From: Paracoccus sp. S-4012
GTDB taxonomy: Bacteria > Pseudomonadota > Alphaproteobacteria > Rhodobacterales > Rhodobacteraceae
Direction of reading: 5' to 3'
Assembly: GCF_009674885.1 (NCBI RefSeq)
Contig: NZ_WKKA01000004.1
Coordinates: 124,001 to 188,000, forward strand
DNA: 64,000 bases
In this document: positions 37,100 through 46,807 of the stretch, in pieces
Layout: the number at the start of each line of letters is the position of its first letter
Numbering within the stretch: the first letter of the stretch is position 1
Notes under the pieces: generated by a model
Told to the model about the DNA's origin: nothing
The model's database searches: none
Seen by the model: the letters and a program-made list of their open reading frames with translations, nothing else
Position numbers and translations under genes: made by a program

Positions 37100-37855
37100 T
37101 CAGAGCGCGATGGCCGAGATCAGGCGGCCGTAATCCGGCTCCTCCCGGTGGGTCGAGCGGCGATAGCTGAAGAACCGCTCCGGGTCGCCATAGGTGCAAT
37201 GCCGCGACCACTCGGCTTCCACCCCCGCCGCGCGCAGCCGCGCGACGCCGAGGCCGGGCAGGTCGAACATCGGCCGCCCGTTCGGCCCGCCCGCGAAGAA
37301 ACGGGCAAGGTCGGGGTCGTCGTCGGTGAACTGCTCCATCAGTTCGTGGCCGACCTCATAGGCCCGCTGGCTGATCGTCGGCCCGACCACCGCGCCGATG
37401 TCGCGCGCGCCGAGCGCGCGCATGGCCTCCACCGCCGCCTCGATCACCCCGCCAAGCGTCCCCTTCCAGCCCGCATGGACCGCCCCGATCACCCCGGCCC
37501 GCCTGTCCGCCAGCAGGATCGGCTGGCAGTCGGCGGTCAGCACCGCGAGCGCGATGCCCGGCTCGGCCGTGACGAGGGCGTCGGCCGGGGTCCCGCGCAG
37601 CGCGGCGAGGTCGGTGTCGGGTCCGACCGTGACCACATTGGCCGTATGGCTCTGATGCAGGTTCACCAGCCGCTCCGGCGCCACGCCCATCGCCTCGGCC
37701 ACCCGGGCGCGGTTGACGGCCACCGCCTCGCTCTGGTCCGACGACCCGCGGCCGCAGTTCAGCCCGGCATAGAGGCCCGACGACGCCCCGCCCTTGCGGG
37801 TGAAGAACCCGTGTCGCACGCCGTCCAGCAGCGGATGCGTCAGGATCTCAAGCAT
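37100..37855 (-). CDS. pgeF: Peptidoglycan editing factor PgeF (YfiH family)
   Basis: 251-residue laccase-like (multicopper-fold) protein, now viewed as removing misincorporated residues from peptidoglycan precursors. Family marks: HGFFTRKGGASSG, LTADCQPILL and GAVHAGWKGTLGGV with its metal-type Cys and His. ATG at 37855 overlaps the end of the upstream methyltransferase gene; an ATG three codons earlier is possible. Confidence 0.92.
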   Translation of the reverse strand: MLEILTHPLLDGVRHGFFTRKGGASSGLYAGLNCGRGSSDQSEAVAVNRARVAEAMGVAPERLVNLHQSHTANVVTVGPDTDLAALRGTPADALVTAEPGIALAVLTADCQPILLADRRAGVIGAVHAGWKGTLGGVIEAAVEAMRALGARDIGAVVGPTISQRAYEVGHELMEQFTDDDPDLARFFAGGPNGRPMFDLPGLGVARLRAAGVEAEWSRHCTYGDPERFFSYRRSTHREEPDYGRLISAIAL

Positions 37856-38924
37856 CACCTGCATCTAGGGTCCCCTCGTCCGGCCGGCGGAGCGGCGTGA
37901 AGCCCGGAGGCGGCGGCGCGGCACCCGGCCAGACGGCGAGCGCCTTGAACAACTCACCCATCTGCGCGGGATCGGTCAAGCGGTGAACGGCGGCCTCGAT
38001 GGTCGCGGGCTGCGCCGCGGCGAGGCGCGCGGCGCGCTCGGCGATGCCGAGGGAGGCCAGAAGCGCGCCCTGCCCGACGGGGGCGGAGACCGCCGCACCT
38101 GCCTCGAGCGCGGCGACGGCGAGGGGGGCGAAATCGACATGGCTGGTCAGGTCGGCCTCGCCGGGGCGGGCCAGCGGGTCCTCCGGCGCATGGCCGCGCA
38201 GCGCCTGAAAACTGTCGCCGCGCCCGTCCCAGGTGCCGTAGTCCACCACGATCGCCGCCCCGCCATGCCGGGCGATGCGCCCGGCCAGTTCGGCCATGAT
38301 CGGCGGCGCGGCGTCGCGAACCTCCCAGACCTCGCCCAAGGTGGCCTCACGCGGCATCGGCAGCGGGGTGCCGAGGCCAAGGCGCAGCCCGCCGGTCTTG
38401 GGATCGAGCCCGATGAGCCGCTCGGCCCAGCCGCCTGCCACGCGCTCGAACTGCCGGATCGGCAGCGCGTCGAAAAACTCGTTCGCCAGCAGGAACAACG
38501 GTCTCTGCGGCAAACCTGCGACGCTGTCGAGATGCGTTACATCGCCAAGCCGCTGCCTCTGCACCCCGCGCAGATGCGGCGAGGCCTCGACCAGCACCAC
38601 CTCCGGCCGCCAGCCGAGCGCCCGCCTGAGCACGCGGCGCACATCCGCCATCAGCGTCCCGCGCCCCGGCCCAAGCTCGGCCAGCACCGCGCCCTCGGGC
38701 CGGCCCTGATCCAGCCACGCCTGCCCGAGCGCGAGGCCCAGCATCTCGCCGAAAAGCTGGCTGATCTCCGGCGCCGTGGTGAAATCGCCCGCGCGTCCGA
38801 AGGGATCGCGGGTGGCGTAGTAGCCGTGCTCGGGGTCGAGCAGGCAGGCCTCCATGTAGTCGGCGAGCGTCAGCGGCCCGGTCATGCGGATGCGCGCCGC
38901 GAGGCGGCGGGCGAGCGGCGTCAC
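37848..38924 (-). CDS. SAM-dependent methyltransferase, MidA/NDUFAF7 family
   Basis: 358 residues. DUF185 methyltransferase with SAM-binding [15 protein letters not shown] (about 80-95) and the family segment [14 protein letters not shown]. Eukaryotic relatives methylate an arginine in complex I; the bacterial substrate is not known. Start GTG at 38924, overlapping the lgt stop by 4 bases (GTGA). Middle gene of lgt-midA-pgeF. Confidence 0.88.
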   Translation of the reverse strand: MTPLARRLAARIRMTGPLTLADYMEACLLDPEHGYYATRDPFGRAGDFTTAPEISQLFGEMLGLALGQAWLDQGRPEGAVLAELGPGRGTLMADVRRVLRRALGWRPEVVLVEASPHLRGVQRQRLGDVTHLDSVAGLPQRPLFLLANEFFDALPIRQFERVAGGWAERLIGLDPKTGGLRLGLGTPLPMPREATLGEVWEVRDAAPPIMAELAGRIARHGGAAIVVDYGTWDGRGDSFQALRGHAPEDPLARPGEADLTSHVDFAPLAVAALEAGAAVSAPVGQGALLASLGIAERAARLAAAQPATIEAAVHRLTDPAQMGELFKALAVWPGAAPPPPGFTPLRRPDEGTLDAGDA

Positions 38925-39802
38925 CCGCGAACGGGGCGGCGGAGCGCCCACCATGCGACCAGCAGCCCGACGACGATCATCGGCAACGACAGCAGCTGCC
39001 CCATCGAGGCGCCCCAGACCGGCCCGCCGATGACATGGCCCAGCGGGTTCTCGGGCGTGATGAACTGCGCGTCGGCCTCGCGGAAGAACTCGACGAAGAA
39101 CCGCGCAATGCCGTAGCCCGCGAGGAACACCGCGCCCGCAAGGCCCGGCCGCGCCAGCCCGCCGCGGCGGACCAGCAGCCACATGACGAGGCCCAGCAGC
39201 AGCCCCTCAAGGCCCGCCTCGTAGAGCTGGCTCGGATGGCGGGCGCAGAGGCCCTCGACGCCGGGGCAGTCCTGCGCCGCGGGGCCAGGGAAGACCACGC
39301 CCCAGGGCGCATCGGTCGGCCGCCCCCAGAGCTCGGCGTTGATGAAGTTGGCGAGGCGGCCGAAGAACAGGCCAAGCGGCGAGACCACGGCGATGGCGTC
39401 GATCACGCGGAGCGCCTCGATCCCGGTCCGGCGGCACCACAGGAGGGTGGCGAGGAGGACGCCGAGAAAGCCGCCGTGAAAGCTCATCCCCCCCTGCCAG
39501 ACCTTCAGGATGTCGAGCGGATTGGCGAGGTAGTAGCCGGGCTGGTAGAACAGCACGAAGCCCAGCCGGCCGCCGAGGACGACGCCCGCGACGACCCAGG
39601 TCAGCAGCTCCTCCACCTGTCCGGGCCGCATCGGCGCGCCGTCGCCCCAGAGGCCCTCGCGCCGCATCAGCCGCGCCATCAGCCACCAGCCCCCGGCGAG
39701 CCCGGCGAGATAGGCGAGCGCATACCAGCGGATCGGCAACCCGGCCCCGCCCGGCAGCGGGATGGTGACGGCGACCGGGTCGATGGCGGGAAAGGGGATC
39801 AT
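38921..39802 (-). CDS. lgt: Prolipoprotein diacylglyceryl transferase
   Basis: 293-residue inner-membrane enzyme that attaches diacylglycerol to lipoprotein cysteine. Seven membrane segments predicted; the Lgt signature is seen as [15 protein letters not shown], plus the conserved HGGFLG and RHPSQLYEA (catalytic-region His and Tyr). First gene of the lgt-midA-pgeF unit. Confidence 0.95.
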   Translation of the reverse strand: MIPFPAIDPVAVTIPLPGGAGLPIRWYALAYLAGLAGGWWLMARLMRREGLWGDGAPMRPGQVEELLTWVVAGVVLGGRLGFVLFYQPGYYLANPLDILKVWQGGMSFHGGFLGVLLATLLWCRRTGIEALRVIDAIAVVSPLGLFFGRLANFINAELWGRPTDAPWGVVFPGPAAQDCPGVEGLCARHPSQLYEAGLEGLLLGLVMWLLVRRGGLARPGLAGAVFLAGYGIARFFVEFFREADAQFITPENPLGHVIGGPVWGASMGQLLSLPMIVVGLLVAWWALRRPVRG

Positions 39803-39868
39803 GGCCGGGTGGTGGCCCGCGCGTGCAGGGCTGTCAACCGGCGGGCGGGGCCGCCAACGGCTCCGTGA

Positions 39869-40648
39869 CTACTGCGCCCAAGCAGGCGGGCGCTTCTCGA
39901 AGAAGGCGGCGATGCCCTCGGCGGCCTCCTCGCCCTCCCAGACGGCGATCAGGCGGCCGATGGAATGGGCGATCACCTCCGCGTCGATGCGGGGCCCGAG
40001 GGCGCGGGCGAGGCGCTTGGCCTCCGCCACTGCGCCGGGCGCGACGGAGAGATACGGCGCGACCTCGTCCTCCACCGCGGCGTCGAGATCCCCGGCGTTC
40101 ACGACGGCGGCCAGCAGGTTCAGCCGCACCGCCTCCGCGGCGTCGAAGAGCCGGGCCGACATGAACACCCGCCGCGCCTTGTCCTCGCCCATGCGCGCGA
40201 GGACATAGGGGCCGATGGTCGCCGGGATCAGGCCGAGCTTCGTCTCGGTGAAGCCGAAGCGGGCGCCATGCACGCCCACCGCCACGTCGCAGACCGACAT
40301 CATGCCGACGCCGCCGCCGAAGGCGTTGCCGTGGACGCGCCCGATCAGGGGCTTCGGCATCTCGTTAAGCGCATTCAGCATCCCCGCCAGCCGCTCCGCC
40401 CCCGCGCGCCTCGTGGCGGCGTCGGCGCGCATCTGCTCCTGCATCCAGCCGAGATCGCCCCCGGCGCAGAAGCTCTTTCCCTCGGCCGCCAGCACCACCA
40501 CGCGCACCGCCGGATCGGCGCCGAGTGTGGCGGCCGCCTCGGTCAGCTCGTCCATCATGGCCGCCGAGAGCGCGTTGTGCTTGTCGGCGCGCGCGAGCCA
40601 GAGCGTCGCCACGCCGCGGGCGTCGGTGTCGATGCGGATCGTTTCCAT
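39869..40648 (-). CDS. liuC: Enoyl-CoA hydratase, probably methylglutaconyl-CoA hydratase
   Basis: 259-residue crotonase-fold enzyme. Oxyanion-hole strands AEGKSFCAGGDLGWM and NAFGGGVGMMSVCD, catalytic region FTETKLGLIPATIGPY. By position last in the leucine operon, it should hydrate 3-methylglutaconyl-CoA to HMG-CoA. Start ATG 40648 lies 8 bases after the lyase stop; an earlier ATG overlaps that gene. Confidence 0.88.
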   Translation of the reverse strand: METIRIDTDARGVATLWLARADKHNALSAAMMDELTEAAATLGADPAVRVVVLAAEGKSFCAGGDLGWMQEQMRADAATRRAGAERLAGMLNALNEMPKPLIGRVHGNAFGGGVGMMSVCDVAVGVHGARFGFTETKLGLIPATIGPYVLARMGEDKARRVFMSARLFDAAEAVRLNLLAAVVNAGDLDAAVEDEVAPYLSVAPGAVAEAKRLARALGPRIDAEVIAHSIGRLIAVWEGEEAAEGIAAFFEKRPPAWAQ

Positions 40649-40656
40649 ATGTCCTC

Positions 40657-41508
40657 TCACCCGCGCATCCCCCGCGCCATCGCCGCCGCCTCGGCCAGCA
40701 CGCCCGCGTCCAGCCCGGTCTCATACCCCGCCGCCGCCAGATGCGCGGCCACCGCCTCGGTCGCCACGTTCCCCGCCGCGCCCGGCGCGTAGGGGCAACC
40801 GCCGAGCCCCCCCACCGCCGCGTCGAAGACCCGCAGCCCGCGGGCAATCGCCGCATCGATATTGGCGAGCGCCCGGCCCCCGGTGTCGTGGAAATGCCCG
40901 GCCAGCCGCTCGGGCGGCAGTTCGTCCAGCACCGCGGCCAGCATCGCGTCCACCGCCTCGGGCGTGCCGCGGCCGATGGTGTCGCTGGGCACGACCTCGT
41001 GGCAGCCGAGGTCGCGCAGCGCCGCCGCCACGCGCGCGACCGAGGCGGGCGGGGTCGGGCCGTCGAAGTGGCAGTCGGTCGCCACGCTGATGTAGCCGCG
41101 CACGGGGATGCCGTCGCGCCGCGCGGCCTCGGCCACCGGGGCGAAACGCTCGAGGCTCTCGGCGATGGAGGCGTTGAGGTTGGCGCGGCTGAAGCCCTCG
41201 GAGGCCGAGGCGAAGACCGCGACCTGATCGACGCCCGCCGCGCGCGCCGCCTCGTAGCCCTTCAGGTTCGGCGTCAAGGCTGCATAGGCAACGCCGCCGC
41301 GCCGCGCGATTCCGGCCATGACCTCGGCTGCATCCGCCATCTGCGGCACCCATTTCGGGCTGACGAAACTCGTGACCTCGATGCGGCGGAAGCCCGCCCG
41401 GCTCAGCAGGTCCACGAGGGCGATCTTCTCGGCTGCAGGGATCTGCCGGGCCTCGTTCTGAAGCCCGTCGCGCGGACCCGTCTCGAAGATCTCGACGAAC
41501 TCAGCCAT
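40657..41508 (-). CDS. Hydroxymethylglutaryl-CoA lyase
   Basis: 283-residue TIM-barrel lyase that splits HMG-CoA to acetoacetate and acetyl-CoA, final step of leucine breakdown. GPRDGLQNE near the N-terminus, metal ligands in GHFHDTGG, and the signature GLGGCPYAPGAAGNVATE with its catalytic Cys. Start ATG 41508 overlaps the upstream GST gene by 8 bases. Confidence 0.94.
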   Translation of the reverse strand: MAEFVEIFETGPRDGLQNEARQIPAAEKIALVDLLSRAGFRRIEVTSFVSPKWVPQMADAAEVMAGIARRGGVAYAALTPNLKGYEAARAAGVDQVAVFASASEGFSRANLNASIAESLERFAPVAEAARRDGIPVRGYISVATDCHFDGPTPPASVARVAAALRDLGCHEVVPSDTIGRGTPEAVDAMLAAVLDELPPERLAGHFHDTGGRALANIDAAIARGLRVFDAAVGGLGGCPYAPGAAGNVATEAVAAHLAAAGYETGLDAGVLAEAAAMARGMRG

Positions 41509-42196
41509 CCGGCAACTCGTAGAAATCGCGGTCGTAGAGCACCGGCTGATCCGCCCCCGGCAGCGAGGCCCGGAAGGCAGGGCGTTCGGCGCAGCGGGCG
41601 ACATAGGCCACCAGCGGCTCGCTCAGCCGCACGAAGCGGCCGGCGGTCCAGACCGACCAGCCGACCGCGCAATCCACGCCCGAAAAGCCGCCGGCCATCA
41701 GCCAGTCCTGCCCCTCGACCGTCTGCTCGACCAGCCGCAGCGTGCGCCCCAGCCGCGCCGTCTCCAGCTTCATCACCGTGAGCGAGCGCGTGGCGGGATC
41801 GCGCAGCATCAGGTGACTCTGCGTCAGGGCGGCGATGTGCTGGCCGATGGTTTCCGCGAAATGCAGCCAGTCGAGCCAGCCGAGCCGCCCCTCCTCCCCC
41901 GGCGCGCGCCAGAGGTGCTGCCCCCGCGTCTCGCAGAGATATTCGATCATGGCGCCGGATTCGTGGATGATGGTGCCGTCCACCTTCAGCGCCGGGGCGC
42001 GGCCGACCGGGTGGATGGCGGCGTATTCCGCCTCGCGCATCTGCTTGCTCGTGATGTCGAGCAGCTTCACTGCGAACGGCAGTTCCAACTCGTTCAGCAG
42101 CCACATGACCCGCATCGAGCGCGACAGCGGGACGTGCCAGAGGGTGATGCCGCCGTCGTCCTCGACTTGGCCGCCCTCGGGGGATGCGTCACTCAT
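41501..42196 (-). CDS. Glutathione S-transferase family protein
   Basis: 231 residues. N-terminal thioredoxin-fold domain with ITLWHVPLSRSMRVMWLLNE and GRAPALKVDG...ESGAMIEYL (cis-Pro/Glu-Ser glutathione site), C-terminal all-helical domain. It overlaps both flanking genes (mccA by 8 bases, lyase by 8), so it is transcribed with leucine catabolism. Substrate unknown. Confidence 0.9.
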   Translation of the reverse strand: MSDASPEGGQVEDDGGITLWHVPLSRSMRVMWLLNELELPFAVKLLDITSKQMREAEYAAIHPVGRAPALKVDGTIIHESGAMIEYLCETRGQHLWRAPGEEGRLGWLDWLHFAETIGQHIAALTQSHLMLRDPATRSLTVMKLETARLGRTLRLVEQTVEGQDWLMAGGFSGVDCAVGWSVWTAGRFVRLSEPLVAYVARCAERPAFRASLPGADQPVLYDRDFYELPDG

Positions 42197-44114
42197 CCTC
42201 GTCCTCCAGCCGGATCAGCGGCGCGCCTGCCTCGACCTGCGCGCCCGCCTCCGCCAGCACCTCGGCCACGGTACCGTCGCGGGCGGCGGTCAGCGTGTGC
42301 TCCATCTTCATCGCTTCGAGGATCGCCAGCCGGTCGCCCGCCGCCACCTGCTGCCCGGCTGCGACGAAGACCGCCTTGACCAGCCCCGGCATCGGCGAGA
42401 GCGTGAGCGCAGCCCCCGCGGCCTCGGTATGGCGGTCGAGCGGGTCCTGCGGCACCAGCGTCAGGCTGCGGCCGCCGAAGACGCTGACGCCCGCGTCATG
42501 GGTCACGATCCGCGAGCGGCGCGGGCTGCCATCCACCCACCAGCGGCCGCCCTCCCAGGCGATCTCATGCGCGGCGCGGTCGAGCGTCACGCGGGCGCGA
42601 CCGGGGCCGAGAACCTCGACCACGCCCTCGCCGCCCTCCCATGTCACCGTGCGTCTGAGCGGTGCCCAGAGCGTGACGCCACCCCGCACCTCCGGCGCGT
42701 GCAGCCCCGCGACGCCCAGCAACGCGAGCGCCTGCGTCTCGGGCGGCGGCTCGGCCTGATCCAGCAGCGCGTCGAGGTCGCGGGCGATGAGGCCGGTGTC
42801 CACCTCGCCGCGGCGGAAGCCGTCGTGTCGGGTGAGGGCGATGAGGAAGTCGAGGTTGGTGACGGTGCCCGCGACCTCGGTGTCGGTCAGCGCGGTTTCG
42901 AGCGCGCGCAACGCGATGGCGCGGGTCGGGCCGTGGGTGATGACCTTGGCGATCATCGGATCGTACCACGGGCTGATGCTGTCGCCCTGCCGCACGCCGG
43001 TCTCGTTGCGGGCGTTCTCGGCGAAGCGCAGATGCGCGAGGCGGCCGGTCGCGGGGAGGAAGCCCGCGGGCACGTCCTCGGCATAGAGCCGCGCCTCGAA
43101 GGCGTGGCCGGTGATCGTCAGCTCGTCCTGGCGCTTCGGCAGCGGCTCGCCCGAGGCGACGCGGAGTTGCCATTCCACAAGGTCGATGCCGGTGATCGCC
43201 TCGGTCACGGGGTGCTCGACCTGCAGGCGGGTGTTCATCTCCATGAACCAGAAGCCGTCCGGCCGGAGGCCGCGCGAGCCGTCCACGATGAACTCGATCG
43301 TCCCCGCGCCGCTGTAGCCAATCGCCTCCGCCGCGCGGACGGCGGCCTGCCCCATCGCGGCGCGCATTTCGGGCGTCATGCCCGGCGCGGGCGCTTCCTC
43401 GATCACCTTCTGGTGGCGGCGCTGCAGGGAACAGTCACGCTCGAACATGTGGACGGCGCGGGTGCCGTCGCCGAAGACCTGCACCTCGATATGGCGCGGC
43501 TGCTCGATGTATTTCTCGATCAGCACGGCGGGGTTGCCGAAGGCGGTCGTGGCCTCGCCCCGGGCCGAGGCGAGGGCGTCGGTGAAATCCGCCGGCCGGT
43601 CTACGCGGCGCATGCCCTTGCCGCCGCCGCCCGCCACGGCCTTGATGAGGACCGGCCAGCCGATCCGCGCGGCCTCTTGCGCGAGCCGGCCGGCGTCCTG
43701 ATCCGCGCCGTGGTAGCCGGGGACCACCGGAACGCCTGCCTCCTCCATCAGCGCCTTGGCGGCGTCCTTCAGCCCCATGGCCCGGATCGCGGCGGCCGAG
43801 GGACCGATGAAGACCAGCCCGGCGACGGTCACGGCATCCACGAAATCCGGGTTCTCGCTGAGGAAACCGTAGCCCGGATGGATCGCCTCCGCGCCGGTCG
43901 CCTGCGCCGCGGCGATGATCGCCTCGCCGCGCAGGTAGCTGTCCTTCGGCGCGGGGCCGCCGATATGTACCGCCTCGTCGGCCAGCGCGACATGCCGCGC
44001 GGCGCGGTCGGCGTCGGAATAGACGGCGACCGTCGGCACGCCGAGGCGGCGGCAGGTGTCGATCACCCGGCAGGCGATCTCGCCGCGGTTGGCGATCAGG
44101 ATCTTGCTGAACAT
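42189..44114 (-). CDS. liuD: Methylcrotonyl-CoA carboxylase, biotin-carrying alpha subunit
   Basis: 641 residues. Biotin carboxylase with ATP-grasp loop VAGGGGKGMRRV and EYIEQPRHIEVQVFGD, and C-terminal biotin-carrier domain with EAMKMEH (biotinyl Lys). Together with the beta subunit it carboxylates 3-methylcrotonyl-CoA. 85 bases downstream of the beta gene with a palindromic repeat between. Acetyl-/propionyl-CoA carboxylase alternatives are made unlikely by the operon. Confidence 0.92.
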   Translation of the reverse strand: MFSKILIANRGEIACRVIDTCRRLGVPTVAVYSDADRAARHVALADEAVHIGGPAPKDSYLRGEAIIAAAQATGAEAIHPGYGFLSENPDFVDAVTVAGLVFIGPSAAAIRAMGLKDAAKALMEEAGVPVVPGYHGADQDAGRLAQEAARIGWPVLIKAVAGGGGKGMRRVDRPADFTDALASARGEATTAFGNPAVLIEKYIEQPRHIEVQVFGDGTRAVHMFERDCSLQRRHQKVIEEAPAPGMTPEMRAAMGQAAVRAAEAIGYSGAGTIEFIVDGSRGLRPDGFWFMEMNTRLQVEHPVTEAITGIDLVEWQLRVASGEPLPKRQDELTITGHAFEARLYAEDVPAGFLPATGRLAHLRFAENARNETGVRQGDSISPWYDPMIAKVITHGPTRAIALRALETALTDTEVAGTVTNLDFLIALTRHDGFRRGEVDTGLIARDLDALLDQAEPPPETQALALLGVAGLHAPEVRGGVTLWAPLRRTVTWEGGEGVVEVLGPGRARVTLDRAAHEIAWEGGRWWVDGSPRRSRIVTHDAGVSVFGGRSLTLVPQDPLDRHTEAAGAALTLSPMPGLVKAVFVAAGQQVAAGDRLAILEAMKMEHTLTAARDGTVAEVLAEAGAQVEAGAPLIRLEDEDE

Positions 44115-44136
44115 GCGGCGCCTCTCTCGTGGAAAG

Positions 44137-44188
44137 GCCGGGGGCTGCGCGCCCCCGGACCCCGCGGGATATTTTCGGACAGAAGAAG
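44137..44188. repeat. Palindromic intergenic repeat (Rhodobacterales type)
   Basis: Stem CCGGGGGC / GCCCCCGG with a 5-base loop, followed by GGACCCCGCGGGATATTTT and CGGACAGAAGAA. I recall this palindrome plus GGATATTTT...GAAGAA arrangement as a dispersed repeat in Rhodobacterales genomes. Only one copy seen in the window, located between the two carboxylase genes of the operon. Confidence 0.65.
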
Positions 44189-44199
44189 GGGCACGGGCG

Positions 44200-45804
44200 T
44201 CACATCCTGAAGACGCCGAAGCGCGTCGGCTCGATCGGGGCGTTGAGGCTCGCTCGCAGGCTCAGCGCCAGCACGTCGCGGGTCTTGCGCGGGTCCACCA
44301 CGCCGTCGTCCCAGAGGCGGGCGGAGGCGTAGAGCGGATGCGACTGGCGCTCGAACATCTCGATCGTGGGGCGCTTGAATGCGGCCTCCTCCTCGGCGGA
44401 CCAAGTGCCGCCCTTGCGCTCGATCCCCTCGCGGCGGACGGTGGCGAGCACGCCCGCCGCCTGCTCGCCGCCCATGACGCTGATGCGCGAGTTGGGCCAG
44501 GTCCAGAGGAAGCGCGGCGAATAGGCGCGGCCGGCCATGCCGTAGTTGCCGGCGCCGAAGCTGCCGCCGACCAGCATGGTGATCTTCGGGACCGAGGTGG
44601 TGGCGACCGCCGTCACCATCTTGGCGCCGTGGCGGGCGATGCCCTCGTTCTCGTATCTGCGGCCCACCATGAAGCCGGTGATGTTCTGGAGAAACACCAA
44701 GGGAATGCCGCGCTGCGAGCAGAGCTCGATGAAATGCGCGCCCTTCACGGCGGATTCGCTGAAGAGGACGCCGTTGTTGGCGACGATGCCGACGGGGCAG
44801 CCCTCGACATGGGCGAAGCCGGTGACGAGGGTCTCGCCGAAGCGCGCCTTGAACTCGTCGAAGCGCGAGCCGTCCACGACGCGGACGATGACCTCGCGGA
44901 TGTCGTAGGGGGTGCGGAGGTCGGCGGGAACGATGCCGAGGATGTCATCGGGGTCGAGCGCGGGCGGCTCGGGCGATTGCCACACCACCGTCTGCGGCAT
45001 GCGGCGGTTGAGATGCTCGACGGCCCGCCGCGCGAGGGCGAGCGCATGGGCGTCGTCCTCGGCCAGATAATCGGCCACGCCCGAGAGCCGCGTGTGGACG
45101 TCGCCGCCGCCGAGGTCCTCGGCGCTGACGACCTCGCCGGTGGCGGCGCGCACCAGCGGCGGGCCGGCGAGGAAGATCGTGCCCTGCTCGCGCACGATGA
45201 TGGTCACGTCCGACATGGCCGGAACATAGGCCCCGCCCGCGGTGCATGACCCCATCACGACGGCGATCTGCGGGATGCCCTTCGCGGACATATTGGCCTG
45301 GTTGTAGAAGATGCGGCCGAAATGGTCGCGGTCGGGGAAGACCTCGTCCTGCTGCGGCAGGTTCGCGCCGCCCGAGTCCACCAGATAGATGCAGGGCAGG
45401 TGGCAGGTTTCGGCGATCTCCTGCGCGCGGAGGTGCTTCTTCACCGTCATCGGGTAGTAGGTGCCGCCCTTCACGGTGGCGTCGTTGGCGACCACCATGA
45501 CGTCGAGGCCATGCACCCGCCCCACCCCGGCGATGATCCCCGCGCCGGGGGCATCGCCGTCATACATGCCATGCGCCGCCGTCGCGCCGATCTCGAGGAA
45601 GGGCGAGCCAGGGTCGAGCAGGTTCGCCACCCGCTCGCGCGGGGGCATCTTGCCGCGGGCGGTGTGGCGGGCGGTGGCCTGCGCGCCGCCCCCGGCCGCG
45701 GCGGCGTCCACGGCCTCCCGGATGGTGGCCAGCATTGCCAGATGCGCCTCGCGGTTCTGGCGGAAGGCGTCGGAGGACGGCAGGGCGGCGGAGCGGAGTT
45801 TCAT
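44200..45804 (-). CDS. liuB: Methylcrotonyl-CoA carboxylase, carboxyltransferase beta subunit
   Basis: 534-residue carboxyltransferase of the biotin-dependent type. [19 protein letters not shown] near the N-terminus, the acyl-CoA oxyanion region [13 protein letters not shown], and C-terminal [17 protein letters not shown]. Start ATG 45804; the longer upstream frame is Arg/Pro-rich shadow. Works with LiuD in leucine and isovalerate breakdown. Confidence 0.94.
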   Translation of the reverse strand: MKLRSAALPSSDAFRQNREAHLAMLATIREAVDAAAAGGGAQATARHTARGKMPPRERVANLLDPGSPFLEIGATAAHGMYDGDAPGAGIIAGVGRVHGLDVMVVANDATVKGGTYYPMTVKKHLRAQEIAETCHLPCIYLVDSGGANLPQQDEVFPDRDHFGRIFYNQANMSAKGIPQIAVVMGSCTAGGAYVPAMSDVTIIVREQGTIFLAGPPLVRAATGEVVSAEDLGGGDVHTRLSGVADYLAEDDAHALALARRAVEHLNRRMPQTVVWQSPEPPALDPDDILGIVPADLRTPYDIREVIVRVVDGSRFDEFKARFGETLVTGFAHVEGCPVGIVANNGVLFSESAVKGAHFIELCSQRGIPLVFLQNITGFMVGRRYENEGIARHGAKMVTAVATTSVPKITMLVGGSFGAGNYGMAGRAYSPRFLWTWPNSRISVMGGEQAAGVLATVRREGIERKGGTWSAEEEAAFKRPTIEMFERQSHPLYASARLWDDGVVDPRKTRDVLALSLRASLNAPIEPTRFGVFRM

Positions 45805-45826
45805 CGCGGGAACCTCATGGATGCGG

Positions 45827-46330
45827 TCACGGCCCCTGCTCCGCCATGCGCGCGGCGTCGAGCGAGAGCGCGCGGCGGGCGGTCGCCTCCATCGCGCATT
45901 CGGCCTCCGCCGCGGCGGAGGCCTCGCCGTGGAAGCCCTGCGCGAACCAGGCGCATTCCGCTTCGCGCCAGGCGGCCCAGGAGGATTGCGCCGTCTCGAG
46001 GGCATCGGCGCGGCGCGGCCCCTCGGGCGCGGCGTCGTCGGTCGCGGCGGCGGAGGCGCGCAGAGCGGCCAGGGCCTCGTCGAGGCGAGCCTGCCATTGC
46101 GCCCCCTCGGCCGCGTAGCAGGCGGCGACGGCCACCGCGGTGCCGTTCAGCGCGCCCTCGAGGCAGAGCGAGGCGGCGATGCCGATGCAGTCGGCGCGCG
46201 CCTCCCCGTCGCGGGCGGCGTGGCAGGCGTCGAGGACGCGCGGGTCGTAGCCGTCCGGGGCGGGTGCGTCCTGCGCCGCCGCAGGACCGGCGAGCGCCGC
46301 GGCCAGCAGGGCCATTCGCACGACCGCCAT
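45827..46330 (-). CDS. LprI-like (DUF1311) secreted protein
   Basis: 167 residues with an N-terminal signal peptide ([16 protein letters not shown], cleavage before QDAPAP). The mature part has the DUF1311/LprI pattern: spaced cysteines ([45 protein letters not shown]) and a W-x-x-W-R-x-x-E motif ([12 protein letters not shown]). LprI relatives inhibit lysozyme; a periplasmic role is likely. Start ATG 46330 overlaps the DUF1622 stop. No obvious link to leucine breakdown. Confidence 0.78.
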   Translation of the reverse strand: MAVVRMALLAAALAGPAAAQDAPAPDGYDPRVLDACHAARDGEARADCIGIAASLCLEGALNGTAVAVAACYAAEGAQWQARLDEALAALRASAAATDDAAPEGPRRADALETAQSSWAAWREAECAWFAQGFHGEASAAAEAECAMEATARRALSLDAARMAEQGP

Positions 46331-46788
46331 CACCCGCCTCCCCCGGCAACCCGGCGCTCGGTCTCCGCGCCTTCGTCCGGCCCGCGCTCCAGCGATCTGC
46401 GGACGCCCTCCAGCTCGCGCTCGAGGAAGAACGAGATGACCGAGCGGACCACGACGAGCAGTCCCAGGAACACCAGATCGGCCATCGCCAGGCTGATCGC
46501 GGTGTGGATGATGTCGGCCACGATCAGGATTTCGAGCCCGGCGAGGATGTAGCGCCCAAGCCCGATCCTTGCGGCGTTGACCCCGCGCACCCGCGCCTCG
46601 GGGCCGCCGATCTCGGCCTTGAGGAAGCCCGCGACGAAGCGCAGCGCCCCGACCAGCAGGACCGCGACCGCGAAGAGGTTGATCCCTGTGGCGGCCCATT
46701 CCAGAGCCTCGACCAGCCAGTCGAAGCGCTGATGCAGGATGCTGCCCTCGCGCACATAGTCGAAGAAGCCGGTGGTCTCGCGCTCCAT
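46330..46788 (-). CDS. DUF1622 membrane protein
   Basis: 152 residues with three hydrophobic segments (GINLFAVAVLLVGALRFVAG, ILAGLEILIVADIIHTAI, VFLGLLVVVRSVISFFLE). The RxGLGRYILxGLExLIxADI block is the DUF1622 signature. Function unknown. Co-transcribed in the leucine operon, 19 bases after liuA. Confidence 0.82.
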   Translation of the reverse strand: MERETTGFFDYVREGSILHQRFDWLVEALEWAATGINLFAVAVLLVGALRFVAGFLKAEIGGPEARVRGVNAARIGLGRYILAGLEILIVADIIHTAISLAMADLVFLGLLVVVRSVISFFLERELEGVRRSLERGPDEGAETERRVAGGGG

Positions 46789-46807
46789 CAGGCTGCCGCC
46801 GCGCCGA

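Noticed and set aside
41835..44210. 791-codon plus-strand frame opposite the GST and carboxylase alpha genes
   Set aside because: Antisense shadow of genes with clear catalytic motifs.
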